Below are positions 7,836 to 16,731 of a stretch of 64,000 nucleotides of DNA, one piece after another. The translations under genes and the position numbers were made by a program. The notes under the pieces are model-generated. The model did not search any database and had not been told where the DNA came from. It saw only the letters and a list, made by a program, of their open reading frames with translations. Each line of letters opens with the position of its first letter. Position 1 is the first letter of the stretch. Where the stretch lies: positions 4,468,501-4,532,500 of the forward strand of contig OX638322.1 of the NCBI GenBank assembly GCA_951812575.1, written 5' to 3'. Origin of the DNA: Candidatus Binatia bacterium (GTDB lineage Bacteria > Desulfobacterota > Binatia > Bin18).

Positions 7836-8918
7836 ATGCTTGGTTTTCAACCCGACGACGAACAACAACTGATTCGCGACACGGTTGCGGAATTTGCCCG
7901 CGAACAGCTCCGCCCGCTTGCTCACGAGGCGGATGAGAGCGGGGTATTCCCCACCTCGGTGGCCCAGCAGGCCTGGGAACTCGGCCTGGTACAAAGCACG
8001 ATTCCTGAAGCCTACGGTGGTGTTGGCGCCGAGTCTTCGGCCACCACGGGCTCACTTATTTGTGAGGAGTTGGCCTGGGGTGACCTCTCTCTGGCGCTCC
8101 ATATTCTCTCGCCCCAACTGGTGACCTATCCGGTCATGGCACTAGGGACCCACGAGCAAAAGACGCAGATTCTCAACGACTATGTCGGCCCCCATTTCAC
8201 AGCCGGCACGGCCGCAGTCATGGAGCCGCGCTTCGGCTTTGACCTCAATGAACTCGCTACAACAGCCGAGCAACACACCGGCGAGTTTGTCCTGAACGGC
8301 ACCAAATGTTTCGTACCGCTTGCCGCCGAGGCGGCCTATCTCCTGGTCTATGCCAGGGGAGACAGTGGCATCACCGCCTTTCTTCTGCCTCAGGATACGC
8401 CGGGCCTCAGCATAGGCGAACGCGAGAAGAATATGGGCCTCAAAGCGGTGGCCACGTATGAGCTGCGTTTGGACAATTGTCGCGTCCCTGCTTCCTCGCA
8501 GCTGCAGGGCGCTATCCAGCCCGTGTTGAACCGCTCGCGGGTCGCCCTGTCGGCCATGGCAGTTGGCATAGCCAGAGCCGCCTATGAGTATGCGCGGGAG
8601 TATGCCAAGGAGCGGAGGGCCTTTGGTACGGCCATTGCCCAGAAACAGGCCATCGCTTTTATGTTGGCCGAGATGGCCATGGAAGTCGACGCGGCCCGCC
8701 TCCTCGTCTGGGAGGCGGCCTGGAGGATCGACACTGGCGCAGACGCAACCCGCGAAGCGTGTCTGGCCAAGAACTATGCGGCCACTATGGTCCTCAAAGT
8801 GACGGATAACGCCGTCCAAACCCTGGGCGGGCATGGCTATATTCGGGATCATCCGGTTGAACGCTGGCTCCGGAACGGACGCGGATTTGCGACGTTTGAG
8901 GGACTGGCCATGATCTAA
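7836..8918 (+). CDS. Acyl-CoA dehydrogenase family protein
   Basis: A 360-residue protein with the acyl-CoA dehydrogenase layout: an N-terminal helical domain (E-Q-Q-L-I-R-D-T-V), a beta domain, and a C-terminal four-helix domain with R-x-x-F-G-x-x-I and G-G-H-G-Y. The enzyme would oxidise an acyl-CoA at the alpha-beta bond with FAD, passing electrons to ETF. The position of the usual catalytic Tyr-Glu-Gly-Thr reads F-E-G-L, so the Glu is kept, and the chain ends five residues later. The E-P motif in the beta domain reads M-E-P-R-F-G rather than T-E-P. ATG 7836 has GAGGAG upstream. It pairs with the second dehydrogenase downstream. Confidence 0.88.
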   Translation: MLGFQPDDEQQLIRDTVAEFAREQLRPLAHEADESGVFPTSVAQQAWELGLVQSTIPEAYGGVGAESSATTGSLICEELAWGDLSLALHILSPQLVTYPVMALGTHEQKTQILNDYVGPHFTAGTAAVMEPRFGFDLNELATTAEQHTGEFVLNGTKCFVPLAAEAAYLLVYARGDSGITAFLLPQDTPGLSIGEREKNMGLKAVATYELRLDNCRVPASSQLQGAIQPVLNRSRVALSAMAVGIARAAYEYAREYAKERRAFGTAIAQKQAIAFMLAEMAMEVDAARLLVWEAAWRIDTGADATREACLAKNYAATMVLKVTDNAVQTLGGHGYIRDHPVERWLRNGRGFATFEGLAMI

Positions 8919-8920
8919 CG

Positions 8921-9043
8921 ACCCAACAGACCCAACAGACCCAACAGACCCAACAGACCCAACAGACCCAACAGACCCAACAGACCCAACAGACCCAACA
9001 GACCCAACAGACCCAACAGACCCAACAGACCCAACAGACCCAA
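8921..9043. repeat. 9-bp tandem array (ACCCAACAG), 13.7 copies
   Basis: Perfect tandem copies of ACCCAACAG: thirteen full units and six further bases. The array begins two bases after the stop codon of one acyl-CoA dehydrogenase gene and ends 14 bases before the ATG of the next. All visible units are identical, which points to recent expansion by slippage. On either strand it has no stop codon in some frames, but nothing supports a real protein. It lies in the ribosome-loading region of the second gene, so copy number could affect its expression. Confidence 0.97.
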
Positions 9044-9057
9044 ACTGGAGGCAAACC

Positions 9058-10302
9058 ATGATCGACTTCTCCCTTTCCCCGGCAGTTGAAAAAAACCGTG
9101 ATATGATCCACGCCGTTGCAGACGGGACCATGCGACCGATCTCACGCGAGTACGACGAGCGCGAGCATGAAAAGCCGACGGAATGGCTGAACATGATGTG
9201 GGGTGCCTCCAAAAACCTGATCAGCTTCGGGGATAGCAAACAAAAAAAGGAGGCGAACGGGAAGGCGGAGAGCGTCGAACGACGCCCCTCGGAACGCACC
9301 GTCCGTTCGGCAGTCCTGATTGAAGAACTGTCGTGGGGTGACGTCGGTCTGTATCTCAGCATTCCCCATCCGGGACTCGGCGGTGCCGCGGTCGCGGCGG
9401 CCGGTACGCCGGAGCAGAAAGAGCGCTTTCTGTCCCGCTTCCGTGACGGGGAACCAAAATGGGGCGCAATGGCGATTACCGAGCCGGGCTGTGGTTCAGA
9501 CTCGGCCGCTCTCACCACGACCGCGGTGCAGGACGGGGATCAGTGGGTTCTTAACGGCACCAAGATCTTTTGCACCAGCGGGCTCATGGCTGCCGAAAAA
9601 TCAGAGGGTTTTGTGGTCGTCTGGGCCACGGCGGACAAATCGGCCGGACGCGCGGGGATCAAAGCCTTTGTGGTGGACCACCACACCCCCGGCATGACGG
9701 TCGCCAAAGTGGAAGACAAAATGGGTATCCGCGCCTCAGACACGGCGATGCTCGTCTTTGAAGACTGCCGGATTCCGCTCGATAATATTCTCGGCCAGGC
9801 AGAGGTCAAGCAATCGACCACGGGTTTTAAGGGGGTCATGGCCACGTTTGACGCTACCCGGCCGCTGGTTGCGGCAAGCGCGCTCGGTGTGGCGCGGGCC
9901 GCGGTGGATTACGTTCGCGAGACGCTTAAAGCAGAAGGCGTCACCATTCGTTACGCCACTCCGCCGACAAAGCTGACCACGCTTGAGCGGGACTTTATGG
10001 ATATGGAGGCCAATCTCCAGGCCGCGCGGTTGTTGACGTGGCGGGCGGCCTGGATGCTCGATCAGGGGATCCAGAACAATCTCGAAGCCTCCATGGCCAA
10101 AGCCAAAGCCGGCAGCATGGTCACCCAGGTCACGCAGAAGGCGGTCGAACTGCTCGGCCCGTTGGGTTATTCGCGCAAAACCCTGCTCGAAAAATGGATG
10201 CGGGACGCCAAGATCAGCGATATTTATGAGGGCACCCAGCAGATCAACCTGCTTATTATTGCGCGCCGCATTTTGGGCTATTCGAGTCAGGAGTTGAATT
10301 AA
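9058..10302 (+). CDS. Acyl-CoA dehydrogenase
   Basis: A 414-residue acyl-CoA dehydrogenase. Seen in order: an N-terminal helical domain, the I-T-E-P-G-C-G-S-D motif near residue 140 (FAD/substrate contact), the beta domain, and the helical C-terminal domain with the catalytic Glu391 in Y-E-G-T-Q-Q-I. The Y-E-G-T motif makes it a standard alpha-beta acyl-CoA dehydrogenase feeding ETF. An insert of about 20 charged residues (about residues 60-80, rich in Lys and Glu) lies in the N-terminal domain. The RBS is a CTGGAGG right after the 9-bp array. With the preceding gene it may form a two-subunit pair, as in steroid side-chain FadE heteromers; this is inference. Confidence 0.92.
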   Translation: MIDFSLSPAVEKNRDMIHAVADGTMRPISREYDEREHEKPTEWLNMMWGASKNLISFGDSKQKKEANGKAESVERRPSERTVRSAVLIEELSWGDVGLYLSIPHPGLGGAAVAAAGTPEQKERFLSRFRDGEPKWGAMAITEPGCGSDSAALTTTAVQDGDQWVLNGTKIFCTSGLMAAEKSEGFVVVWATADKSAGRAGIKAFVVDHHTPGMTVAKVEDKMGIRASDTAMLVFEDCRIPLDNILGQAEVKQSTTGFKGVMATFDATRPLVAASALGVARAAVDYVRETLKAEGVTIRYATPPTKLTTLERDFMDMEANLQAARLLTWRAAWMLDQGIQNNLEASMAKAKAGSMVTQVTQKAVELLGPLGYSRKTLLEKWMRDAKISDIYEGTQQINLLIIARRILGYSSQELN

Positions 10303-10342
10303 GGCGCGGGGGTGGGGATTTGTCCGGGCGGCGGGTTTTCTC

Positions 10343-11056
10343 ATGCAAGTGATTGGACATCGCGGCGCCGCGGCGCTCGCTCCGGAGAACACTTGGGCAA
10401 GCTTTGACCGGGCGCTGTCGATCGGCGTGGACGCAATCGAGACCGATGTGCATTCCACTAGCGACGGTGAGCTGGTTCTGATTCATGACAAAAACCTGAG
10501 CCGGACGACCGATGGGTCGGGGGTTGTGCACGATACCCCCTGGTCAGTCGTGAAAGGGCTCGATGCGGGCTCCTGGTTCAGCGCAGACTATGCGGGCACG
10601 CGGGTCCCCTTACTCCGAGAGACACTCGCGCATTACGGCAAACGGACCCACCTCGTGCTCGAAGTCAAGCAGCGTGGCATAGAGATCCGGGTGCTCGACA
10701 TGGTCCGCGACATGGGGCTGCTGGCCCAGGTCACCTTCTCGTCGTTTTTCTTTTCCATTGTCCACAACCTCAAGACCCATGCGCCCACGGCGAAAGTCGG
10801 CTTGCTGACGATCGATGCCAAACCGGAAACCACCCAGCGCGTGCTGGACGCCGGGCTTGATCAAATCTGCCCGCCAGCTCCATTCCTTTCCCGGGAGTTG
10901 GTCACGGCTTGGAAAGCCGCAGGCCTCGAAGTCCGGGCATGGGGCATCAAAGACCCCGATATGATGCGTGCGGCCATTGACGTCGGGGTTGATGGCATGA
11001 CCGTGGACTTCCCCCATCTGCTCTTGGCTGCGGTGGGCAGACCGGCAAATTTCTAA
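10343..11056 (+). CDS. ugpQ: Glycerophosphodiester phosphodiesterase
   Basis: A 237-residue GDPD-domain enzyme. The catalytic signature is complete: G-H-R-G at residues 5-8, P-E-N-T at 14-17, E-x-D at 33-35 and H-D at 48-49. The C-terminus has the W-G-I and D-G-M-T-V-D-F-P motifs. It has no signal peptide, so it resembles cytoplasmic UgpQ-type enzymes that split glycerophosphodiesters into glycerol-3-phosphate and an alcohol. It follows the acyl-CoA dehydrogenases on the same strand by 40 bases. The gene symbol reflects family only. Confidence 0.9.
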   Translation: MQVIGHRGAAALAPENTWASFDRALSIGVDAIETDVHSTSDGELVLIHDKNLSRTTDGSGVVHDTPWSVVKGLDAGSWFSADYAGTRVPLLRETLAHYGKRTHLVLEVKQRGIEIRVLDMVRDMGLLAQVTFSSFFFSIVHNLKTHAPTAKVGLLTIDAKPETTQRVLDAGLDQICPPAPFLSRELVTAWKAAGLEVRAWGIKDPDMMRAAIDVGVDGMTVDFPHLLLAAVGRPANF

Positions 11057-11118
11057 AATCACGGGCAGGGGAAACGCGCTCTCCCGGTCAGTCGGGTGCC
11101 CTCTTGGTGGAGACGTGC

Positions 11119-11835
11119 TTACGCAGGACGGGTCCCGTTCCGGCCGGCTGTGCCAAGATTCCTGGCCGGACTGTTGTCCGGGGCAACACCATTCTTCAGG
11201 TTTTCGGCCAGCACCACGGTAAATAAGGACATCGGGTGGGTTTTATACCGCTTCTCAATGCGGATAGGAATATCGTCAAAGGCTTGTTTCAGACGCAGTG
11301 AGGCGCTCCAGCCCAGCCGTCTGGTGAGCGGGTCGAGGGCGCCAATCAGGGAGCCAATAACCGGCTTGGTCGAGCGGAAATGATTGATGATGGCGATTTT
11401 TCCGCCCGGCTTACAGACCCGGTGGATTTCGCGCATCATCCGTACGGGGTCAGGCACGACACTAATGACGTGAAATGAGGTCACGTAGTCAAAAGAGTTG
11501 TCTGGAAAGTCGAGGTTCATGGCGTCCATCGTCAGCAAATGAAAATGGCGCCACTGGTTCTCGTCCACCCGTTGCTGGGCACGCTCTAACATATCGGGAG
11601 CAAGGTCTACCCCGGTCACCTGGCAATGGGGCGGATAGGCCTCCATGGACAGGCCGGTTCCGACCCCCACTTCGAGCACGCTGGCGTCGGGCTGAATGTC
11701 GAGCCCCTGGATGACCGCAGAGATACGGTCGGTAAAAAAACGCGCGAAGATTTTATCGTAGAGATGGGAAAACTCAGAGTAAATCTTGCTTTCGTGAGCG
11801 CGCCGGGGATCCCGCTCATTCTGTGTAGCCAGCAC
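11119..11835 (-). CDS. SAM-dependent methyltransferase, PmtA-like (phosphatidylethanolamine N-methyltransferase type)
   Basis: A 238-residue class I methyltransferase. Motif I reads L-E-V-G-V-G-T-G-L-S near residues 52-61, followed by the acidic V-T-G-V-D-L-A-P loop. The E-V-G-V-G-T-G-L-S-x-E-x-Y-P form is typical of the Rhodobacter-type PmtA that makes phosphatidylcholine from phosphatidylethanolamine; a quinone methyltransferase is an alternative. The start is GTG 11835, with a GGGGG-type RBS 9 bases before. Convergent with the GDPD gene. A role in phospholipid head-group metabolism would sit well next to a glycerophosphodiesterase. Confidence 0.8.
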   Translation of the reverse strand: MLATQNERDPRRAHESKIYSEFSHLYDKIFARFFTDRISAVIQGLDIQPDASVLEVGVGTGLSMEAYPPHCQVTGVDLAPDMLERAQQRVDENQWRHFHLLTMDAMNLDFPDNSFDYVTSFHVISVVPDPVRMMREIHRVCKPGGKIAIINHFRSTKPVIGSLIGALDPLTRRLGWSASLRLKQAFDDIPIRIEKRYKTHPMSLFTVVLAENLKNGVAPDNSPARNLGTAGRNGTRPA

Positions 11836-11903
11836 CCGTTATCCCCCTTCGCAGTCTAGGTGGCTTCCTGCTTTTGCTGCTGTTTCTTCAAAAGCGCGAT
11901 GTC

Positions 11904-12095
11904 CTACTGACGAAACTGCCACTGCCTGCCCCGTTTGACGCCTGGGAGGATGTTTTTCCGGGCAAGCTCGTTGACCGTATCCGGGCTCAACTCAAGGAGC
12001 GCGGCCACCTGTCGGCTATTGCGCAGCACTTCTTCTTTTTCTTCCACAGCTTTCTGTTTCCTATATGATTCAGATTGGTGGCTGGGGTATACCAC
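11904..12095 (-). CDS. Small excisionase/MerR-type helix-turn-helix protein
   Basis: A 63-residue protein whose last 40 residues match the helix-turn-helix_17 (excisionase-like) pattern: R-N-S-R-Q-V-A-A-L-L-E-L-S-P-D-T-V-N, then I-L-P-G-V-K-R-G-R-Q-W-Q-F at the end. A short Lys/Glu-rich helix precedes it. Start is the GTG at 12095, the longest form; a shorter start is possible. It is probably a DNA-binding regulator or a degraded excisionase. No integrase or phage gene lies near it. Confidence 0.65.
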   Translation of the reverse strand: MVYPSHQSESYRKQKAVEEKEEVLRNSRQVAALLELSPDTVNELARKNILPGVKRGRQWQFRQ

Positions 12096-12135
12096 ACACC
12101 CCCTTAATCGTCAATGTCCGTGTAATTTCGCAGGG

Positions 12136-13911
12136 TTAGTGAACTTTCAGATCGCGCAGGCGAAGCTGGAGACTCGCCTGCCCATTCCAGACGTTCAGCG
12201 TTGGCGTGTAGAGTATGTCAACCTGTTGGCGGGGAACAATCGGACGGTCACCCATCCCAAACCCAATAGCATCAATGGGCGGTCCACCTTGGGAAGAGCG
12301 TAGCACGAGCTTGAGGTGCCCAGCTTTGCCATGGGACCGATCGCCAACGACGCGGGCACTGACCACTTCAGTCTGCGAGGATCGAAACACCGGCTCCGGA
12401 TTGCCTGGTCCACAGGGCTGAAGACGGTGCAACTCATCAAGCAGTTCCGGTCCGACCCGCGCGACATCAAGGTCGGTGTCAAATTCAATAATGGGGACAA
12501 GATCATCAGGGGTCAGGTGCTGGCGCACAACCGCCTCAAACTGGTCGGCAAAGGTCGCTATTGACGCCGCCCGGATCGATAGCCCGGCGGCTTGGCGATG
12601 CCCGCCATAGCCAGCCAAGTGCTCGGCACACGCCTGCATTCCTTTGTAGAGGTGGAAAGCCGCGGGGCTCCGTCCCGACCCTTTCCCCATATCGCCATCA
12701 ATCGCAATGAGGATGGTCGGCCGCCCAAAGCGCTCAACCAAGCGGGACGCAACAATGCCAATCACCCCAGGGTGCCATTCGGGAGAGGCTAAGACAAAGC
12801 TATAACGCAGGCCCTGTGCAAGCTGGGCCTGTGCCAGGGCGAGCGCCTGTTGCAATATTTCTTCTTCAATAGCTCTGCGGGCGATGTTTTCCTTGTCCAG
12901 CTCAGCAGCCAGCAACCGGGCACGTTCGGCATCCGTTGTCGTGAGCAGTTTCACCGCCTTCTGCGCCTCGGCCAACCGCCCGCCGGCATTGATGCGCGGT
13001 CCGAGACGAAAGCCGATATAACTCGCCGTCACCTCGTCATCGCCACTCACTGCCCGCAGGGCACGAATACCGGGGCGTTGGCTGTGTGCGATTTGTCTCA
13101 GACCGTGGGTGACCAGCACACGATTTTCTTCGATCAAGGGCACCAGATCAGCCACCGTCCCCAAACAGACCAAATCCAAATAGAGCCGCAGGTCAGGAAT
13201 GGGCTGCTCCCCCTGCTCACGCAGCCGCATCCGCAGCCCCATCAACAAATAAAACGCGACACCAGCCCCGGACAGCCCGGAAAAAGAAAAGGGACAGCCC
13301 GCTTCCATCGGGTTCAGCACCGCATAGGCCGGCAGTTTTTCCTCCGGGACGTGATGATGATCGCACACGATCACATCGATACCGAGTTGCTGCGCCCGCG
13401 CAATCTGCTGATGGCTGGTTGCTCCGCAGTCAGCCGTCACCAAGACCCGCGTGCCCTCACCGGCCAGTTGCTCAATAGCGGGCGTGTTCAGGCCGTATCC
13501 TTCACGGGTTCGATGGGGAATGTACAGCCTCGGGTCCATACCGATTTCTCGCAAGAACAGGATGAGCTGAGAGCTGCCGGTCACCCCATCAACGTCATAG
13601 TCTCCCCATATACACACCCGTTCACTCTGCTCGCGGGCGTGGAGCAGACGGTCTGTCGCGCGCCGCATATCCGGGAAGAGCATGGGTGAACGAAGGCCCG
13701 TACGCAGGGTCGGAGATAAAAATGTGGCCGCCTTTTCTGCAGTATCGATGCCACGGTTGATGAGCAGCCGCGCCGTGACCGGAGAGAGCGGTTCGGGCTG
13801 GGTTGACTCGATCAGGTTCTGGACCTGACTCGGGTCAGCCGGCCGCGGGCACCAGCGTTTTTCGAGCCGAGCGCCAACGCCGTTCACTGCCGGGTAGCCC
13901 CTCTTTCCCAC
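12136..13911 (-). CDS. recJ: Single-stranded-DNA exonuclease RecJ
   Basis: A 591-residue protein, close to the usual RecJ length (about 560-580). It carries the DHH-phosphoesterase motifs: G-D-Y-D-V-D-G at 103-109, A-D-C-G at 160-163, C-D-H-H-H at 183-187, and the DHHA1 motif G-x-G-R-S-P-A in the second half. RecJ degrades single-stranded DNA 5' to 3' in RecFOR recombination and mismatch repair, using Mn2+ or Mg2+. It overlaps the end of secF by 28 bases, so the two are translationally coupled. This is the last gene of the tgt-yajC-secD-secF-recJ operon. Confidence 0.95.
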   Translation of the reverse strand: MGKRGYPAVNGVGARLEKRWCPRPADPSQVQNLIESTQPEPLSPVTARLLINRGIDTAEKAATFLSPTLRTGLRSPMLFPDMRRATDRLLHAREQSERVCIWGDYDVDGVTGSSQLILFLREIGMDPRLYIPHRTREGYGLNTPAIEQLAGEGTRVLVTADCGATSHQQIARAQQLGIDVIVCDHHHVPEEKLPAYAVLNPMEAGCPFSFSGLSGAGVAFYLLMGLRMRLREQGEQPIPDLRLYLDLVCLGTVADLVPLIEENRVLVTHGLRQIAHSQRPGIRALRAVSGDDEVTASYIGFRLGPRINAGGRLAEAQKAVKLLTTTDAERARLLAAELDKENIARRAIEEEILQQALALAQAQLAQGLRYSFVLASPEWHPGVIGIVASRLVERFGRPTILIAIDGDMGKGSGRSPAAFHLYKGMQACAEHLAGYGGHRQAAGLSIRAASIATFADQFEAVVRQHLTPDDLVPIIEFDTDLDVARVGPELLDELHRLQPCGPGNPEPVFRSSQTEVVSARVVGDRSHGKAGHLKLVLRSSQGGPPIDAIGFGMGDRPIVPRQQVDILYTPTLNVWNGQASLQLRLRDLKVH

Positions 13912-14786
13912 AGCAGAACAACCGGGCTGGCAACATAGATGGAGGAATACGTTCCAACCGTCATCCCGACCAGTAGAACCAGCGTAAAGGCATGGATCAC
14001 CGAACCACCCAAAAAGAAGAGGGCCAGAATGACCATGAGGACTGTCCCGGTCGTGATCACCGTGCGGCTCAGGGTCTCGTTAATGCTGCGGTTGATGATC
14101 GTCCGCATGGTCTCACGGCGCAGCTTACGCATGTTTTCCCGCACGCGGTCACACACAATGACCGTATCGTTGACCGAATAGCCGATGACGGTTAACAGCG
14201 CGGCCACAACGGTCAGATCGAACTCAATATCAGCCACGAGCAAAACGGTGGTGGTCACCAGGACATCATGGATCAACGCGACCCCCGCACCCACTCCAAA
14301 CCGGGGCTCAAACCGGAAGGCAATATAGCCGCCCATCATGAAGGTGGCGAACACAACGGCCAGAATGCCTTTCCGCCGCAGGTCTCTGCCGACTTTCGGA
14401 CCGACACTTTCAACCCGTTGGACATCGAATGCCTCAGGGCCGTAGCCGTCGGCCAGACTCTGGCGAATCCGATTCGAGAAATTTTCCGCACCCGTTTCCG
14501 ACTTGGGAATACGAATCAGGAATTCATCTCCGTTTTGTCCGAAATCCTGGACCGTAATGTCTGAAATATCCGTTTGGGAGACAACCGCACGAATGCTCGC
14601 CGCATCGGTCTGCTGGCTGAATTTGACATGGACAATGGTCCCGCCCGCAAAATCAACCCCATAGTTCAAGCCGCCCCGATACCAGAAGGCGATGATACCG
14701 AGCAGGAGGAGAAGAGCGGAAAACAGATATGCGCCTTTGGCGTAGTGCAGAAAATCAATCGTTGTGCCAGCTTTAATCAGTTCCAT
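13884..14786 (-). CDS. secF: Protein translocase subunit SecF
   Basis: A 300-residue inner-membrane protein with six transmembrane helices and a periplasmic domain between the first and second. Family hallmarks are G-V-D-F-A-G-G-T early, G-Y-S-V-N-D-T-V-I-V-C-D-R-V in the fourth helix region, and R-T-V-I-T-T-G-T. With SecD it forms the proton-driven RND-type accessory complex that pulls translocating proteins through SecYEG. ATG 14786 is chosen because the conserved N-terminus starts M-E-L-I-K; the upstream frame is non-conserved and overlaps secD. It lies 29 bases after the secD stop. Confidence 0.95.
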   Translation of the reverse strand: MELIKAGTTIDFLHYAKGAYLFSALLLLLGIIAFWYRGGLNYGVDFAGGTIVHVKFSQQTDAASIRAVVSQTDISDITVQDFGQNGDEFLIRIPKSETGAENFSNRIRQSLADGYGPEAFDVQRVESVGPKVGRDLRRKGILAVVFATFMMGGYIAFRFEPRFGVGAGVALIHDVLVTTTVLLVADIEFDLTVVAALLTVIGYSVNDTVIVCDRVRENMRKLRRETMRTIINRSINETLSRTVITTGTVLMVILALFFLGGSVIHAFTLVLLVGMTVGTYSSIYVASPVVLLWERGATRQ

Positions 14787-14815
14787 GGTCTTACACTCTT
14801 CACTGCTCGCTCGGC

Positions 14816-16381
14816 TTAGACGCTCAGGGTGTGTAAACGCCGCCGGACCAGAAAATAGTCGTACACTGCCCGGGTGCAGAACACCGTCGTGAACACCGTG
14901 CTGATAATCCCAATACACAGGGTGACGGCGAAACCTTTGATGGGACCGGACCCGAACTGAAACAGAATCAGGCCCGATAAAAACGTGGTGATATTCGAGT
15001 CGAAAATAGCCGGTAGGGCGCGCTCATAGCCGGAGTCTACCGCGGCCCGCGCCCCTTTGCCGAGTCGCACCTCTTCTCGCATGCGCTCGTTGATCAGCAC
15101 ATTGGCGTCCACCGCCATGCCCACGGTGAGGACGATACCGGCAATGCCCGGCAGGGTCAGGGTGGCATCAAACATGGCCAGGGCGGCCAGGAGCAGCAGG
15201 ATATTCAGGGCCAGCGCGAGGTCGGCCAGGAGGCCGGCCAGGTTGTAATACATGACCATGAAGACCAAGACCAAGACCCCGCCAATAATAAAAGACATGG
15301 TTCCTTGCTCAATCGAGTCCCGCCCAAGAGACGGTCCGACTGTCCGTTCCTCGGCGATGGTGACGGGCGCAGGCAGCGCACCGGCGCGTAACACAATGGC
15401 GAGGTCACGGGCTTCCCTAATGTCAAACCCGCCGGTGATGGAGGCATGTCCGCCGCCGATCCGGTCGCGAATCACAGGAGCCGAATACACGGTATTATCC
15501 AGCACAATGGCCAGACGGCGGCCGACATTGGCCCCGGTTACTTCTTCAAAGGTCTCGGCCCCACGATTGTTCAGAATCAGCTCGACGTACGGTCCTTCAA
15601 TGTCTACGCTGGGACGCACGCGGGCATCGGCCACCCCATCACCGGAAAGCAAGGTCTGTCTTTCCAAGGTATAAGTGGTCCGAATCGGCTCCCCGCTCAG
15701 CGGGTCACGGTCCTGACCATTCAGGGTCTCGGTTTCGCGCGTGCTCCCCTCTTCCGCTACCAGCTTGAATTCCAATACCGCGGTTCTGCCGATCAATTCC
15801 TTGGCGCGTTCAGGGTCCTGGATGCCGGGCAGTTGGACCAGAATATCCCGTTCGCCCTGACGTTGAATGATGGGCTCGGCCACGCCGAACTGGTCAATCC
15901 GGTTACGGATGGTTTCCAGCGATTGATCGACCGCGTACTGGTGGAGCGCGTCGATCTGGCGGCCGTCGAGGTCAACGACAATATCCGCACTTGAACCGGT
16001 GCCGATCCGGGGTTCGAGAATGGGAAAGCGGTCGGCAAGAATCTCCCGCACTATCGTTCGGTCTGATTCGGATATGGCGGAAAAGCGCAAAGTGTTGCCT
16101 TCTCGCCGAATATCGACGATGCCGGCCTCGGCCTCACTCAGCGCCCGTCGGAATTCTTCTGCGTACCGATCCAGGCTGTTTTCAACGGCCTTCTCCAGGT
16201 CAACCGTCAACAACAAATATGTCCCGCCACGCAGATCCAGGCCCAGCCGAATCTGATGAGAGGGCAGAAAGGACGGCCACCAGCCCGGCAGCGCCGAACT
16301 GAAAGACGGGATGAGATAGAGCATCCCCCACAGCGCGAGACCGACAATCAAAAGGAGGCGATAACGCAGACCTGGGGGCAT
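14816..16381 (-). CDS. secD: Protein translocase subunit SecD
   Basis: A 521-residue SecD. An N-terminal transmembrane helix (residues 8-24) is followed by the G-L-D-L-R-G-G-T-Y motif near 47-55, the large periplasmic head domain (about 60-340), and five C-terminal membrane helices. The last part has G-M-A-V-D-A-N-V-L-I-N-E-R. Its ATG overlaps the yajC stop by one base (TAATG), so the genes are coupled. It acts with SecF at the inner membrane. Confidence 0.96.
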   Translation of the reverse strand: MPPGLRYRLLLIVGLALWGMLYLIPSFSSALPGWWPSFLPSHQIRLGLDLRGGTYLLLTVDLEKAVENSLDRYAEEFRRALSEAEAGIVDIRREGNTLRFSAISESDRTIVREILADRFPILEPRIGTGSSADIVVDLDGRQIDALHQYAVDQSLETIRNRIDQFGVAEPIIQRQGERDILVQLPGIQDPERAKELIGRTAVLEFKLVAEEGSTRETETLNGQDRDPLSGEPIRTTYTLERQTLLSGDGVADARVRPSVDIEGPYVELILNNRGAETFEEVTGANVGRRLAIVLDNTVYSAPVIRDRIGGGHASITGGFDIREARDLAIVLRAGALPAPVTIAEERTVGPSLGRDSIEQGTMSFIIGGVLVLVFMVMYYNLAGLLADLALALNILLLLAALAMFDATLTLPGIAGIVLTVGMAVDANVLINERMREEVRLGKGARAAVDSGYERALPAIFDSNITTFLSGLILFQFGSGPIKGFAVTLCIGIISTVFTTVFCTRAVYDYFLVRRRLHTLSV

Positions 16382-16731
16382 TATTTATCCCTTCCCGATT
16401 TCTTGTCTCCACCCGTTTTCCGGCTGCTCCCCTCCTCGGCCACGGCCTCGATCTTGGAGCGTTCGATCCGCACCCGAATGTTTTGCGCCAGTTCGAGGGT
16501 CACAACGTTCTCCCCAAGTTCCATAATGCGTCCGTACAGTCCGCCCACCGTCACGACTTCGTCGTTCCGTTTGAGTTCGCTGAGCATGTTCCGGTGCGCT
16601 TTGGCCTTTTGCTGTTGCGGGCGAATCAGCAAAAAATAGAACACGACAAAGATCAGGATCAGCGGGAAAAATTGGACCAGCGGCCCGGGACCTTCTGGTG
16701 CGGCTCCGGTTTGGGCGAAGGCAAGACTCAT
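16381..16731 (-). CDS. yajC: Preprotein translocase accessory subunit YajC
   Basis: A 116-residue protein: a short periplasmic start, one transmembrane helix (about 20-37), the F-L-L-I-R-P-Q-Q-Q-K motif at its cytoplasmic edge, then a small beta domain with D-E-V-V-T-V-G-G-L-Y-G. It associates with SecDF at the inner membrane. Its ATG overlaps the tgt stop by four bases (ATGA). The Lys-rich C-terminal tail is ordinary for the family. Confidence 0.95.
   Translation of the reverse strand: MSLAFAQTGAAPEGPGPLVQFFPLILIFVVFYFLLIRPQQQKAKAHRNMLSELKRNDEVVTVGGLYGRIMELGENVVTLELAQNIRVRIERSKIEAVAEEGSSRKTGGDKKSGRDK

Noticed and set aside
8921..9043. Possible CRISPR array
   Set aside because: Units are 9 bp with no spacers and no cas gene is near. 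It is a simple tandem repeat.
8915..9145. Long open frame with Val-Gly-Ser or Leu-Gly-Leu repeats on the minus strand over the 9-bp array
   Set aside because: The repeated peptide comes from a 9-bp DNA array with no stop codon in the frame; it has no start signal or family match and is an artefact.
11904..12095. Prophage or integron excision locus
   Set aside because: Only the small excisionase-like HTH is present. No integrase, attachment repeat or phage gene lies nearby.
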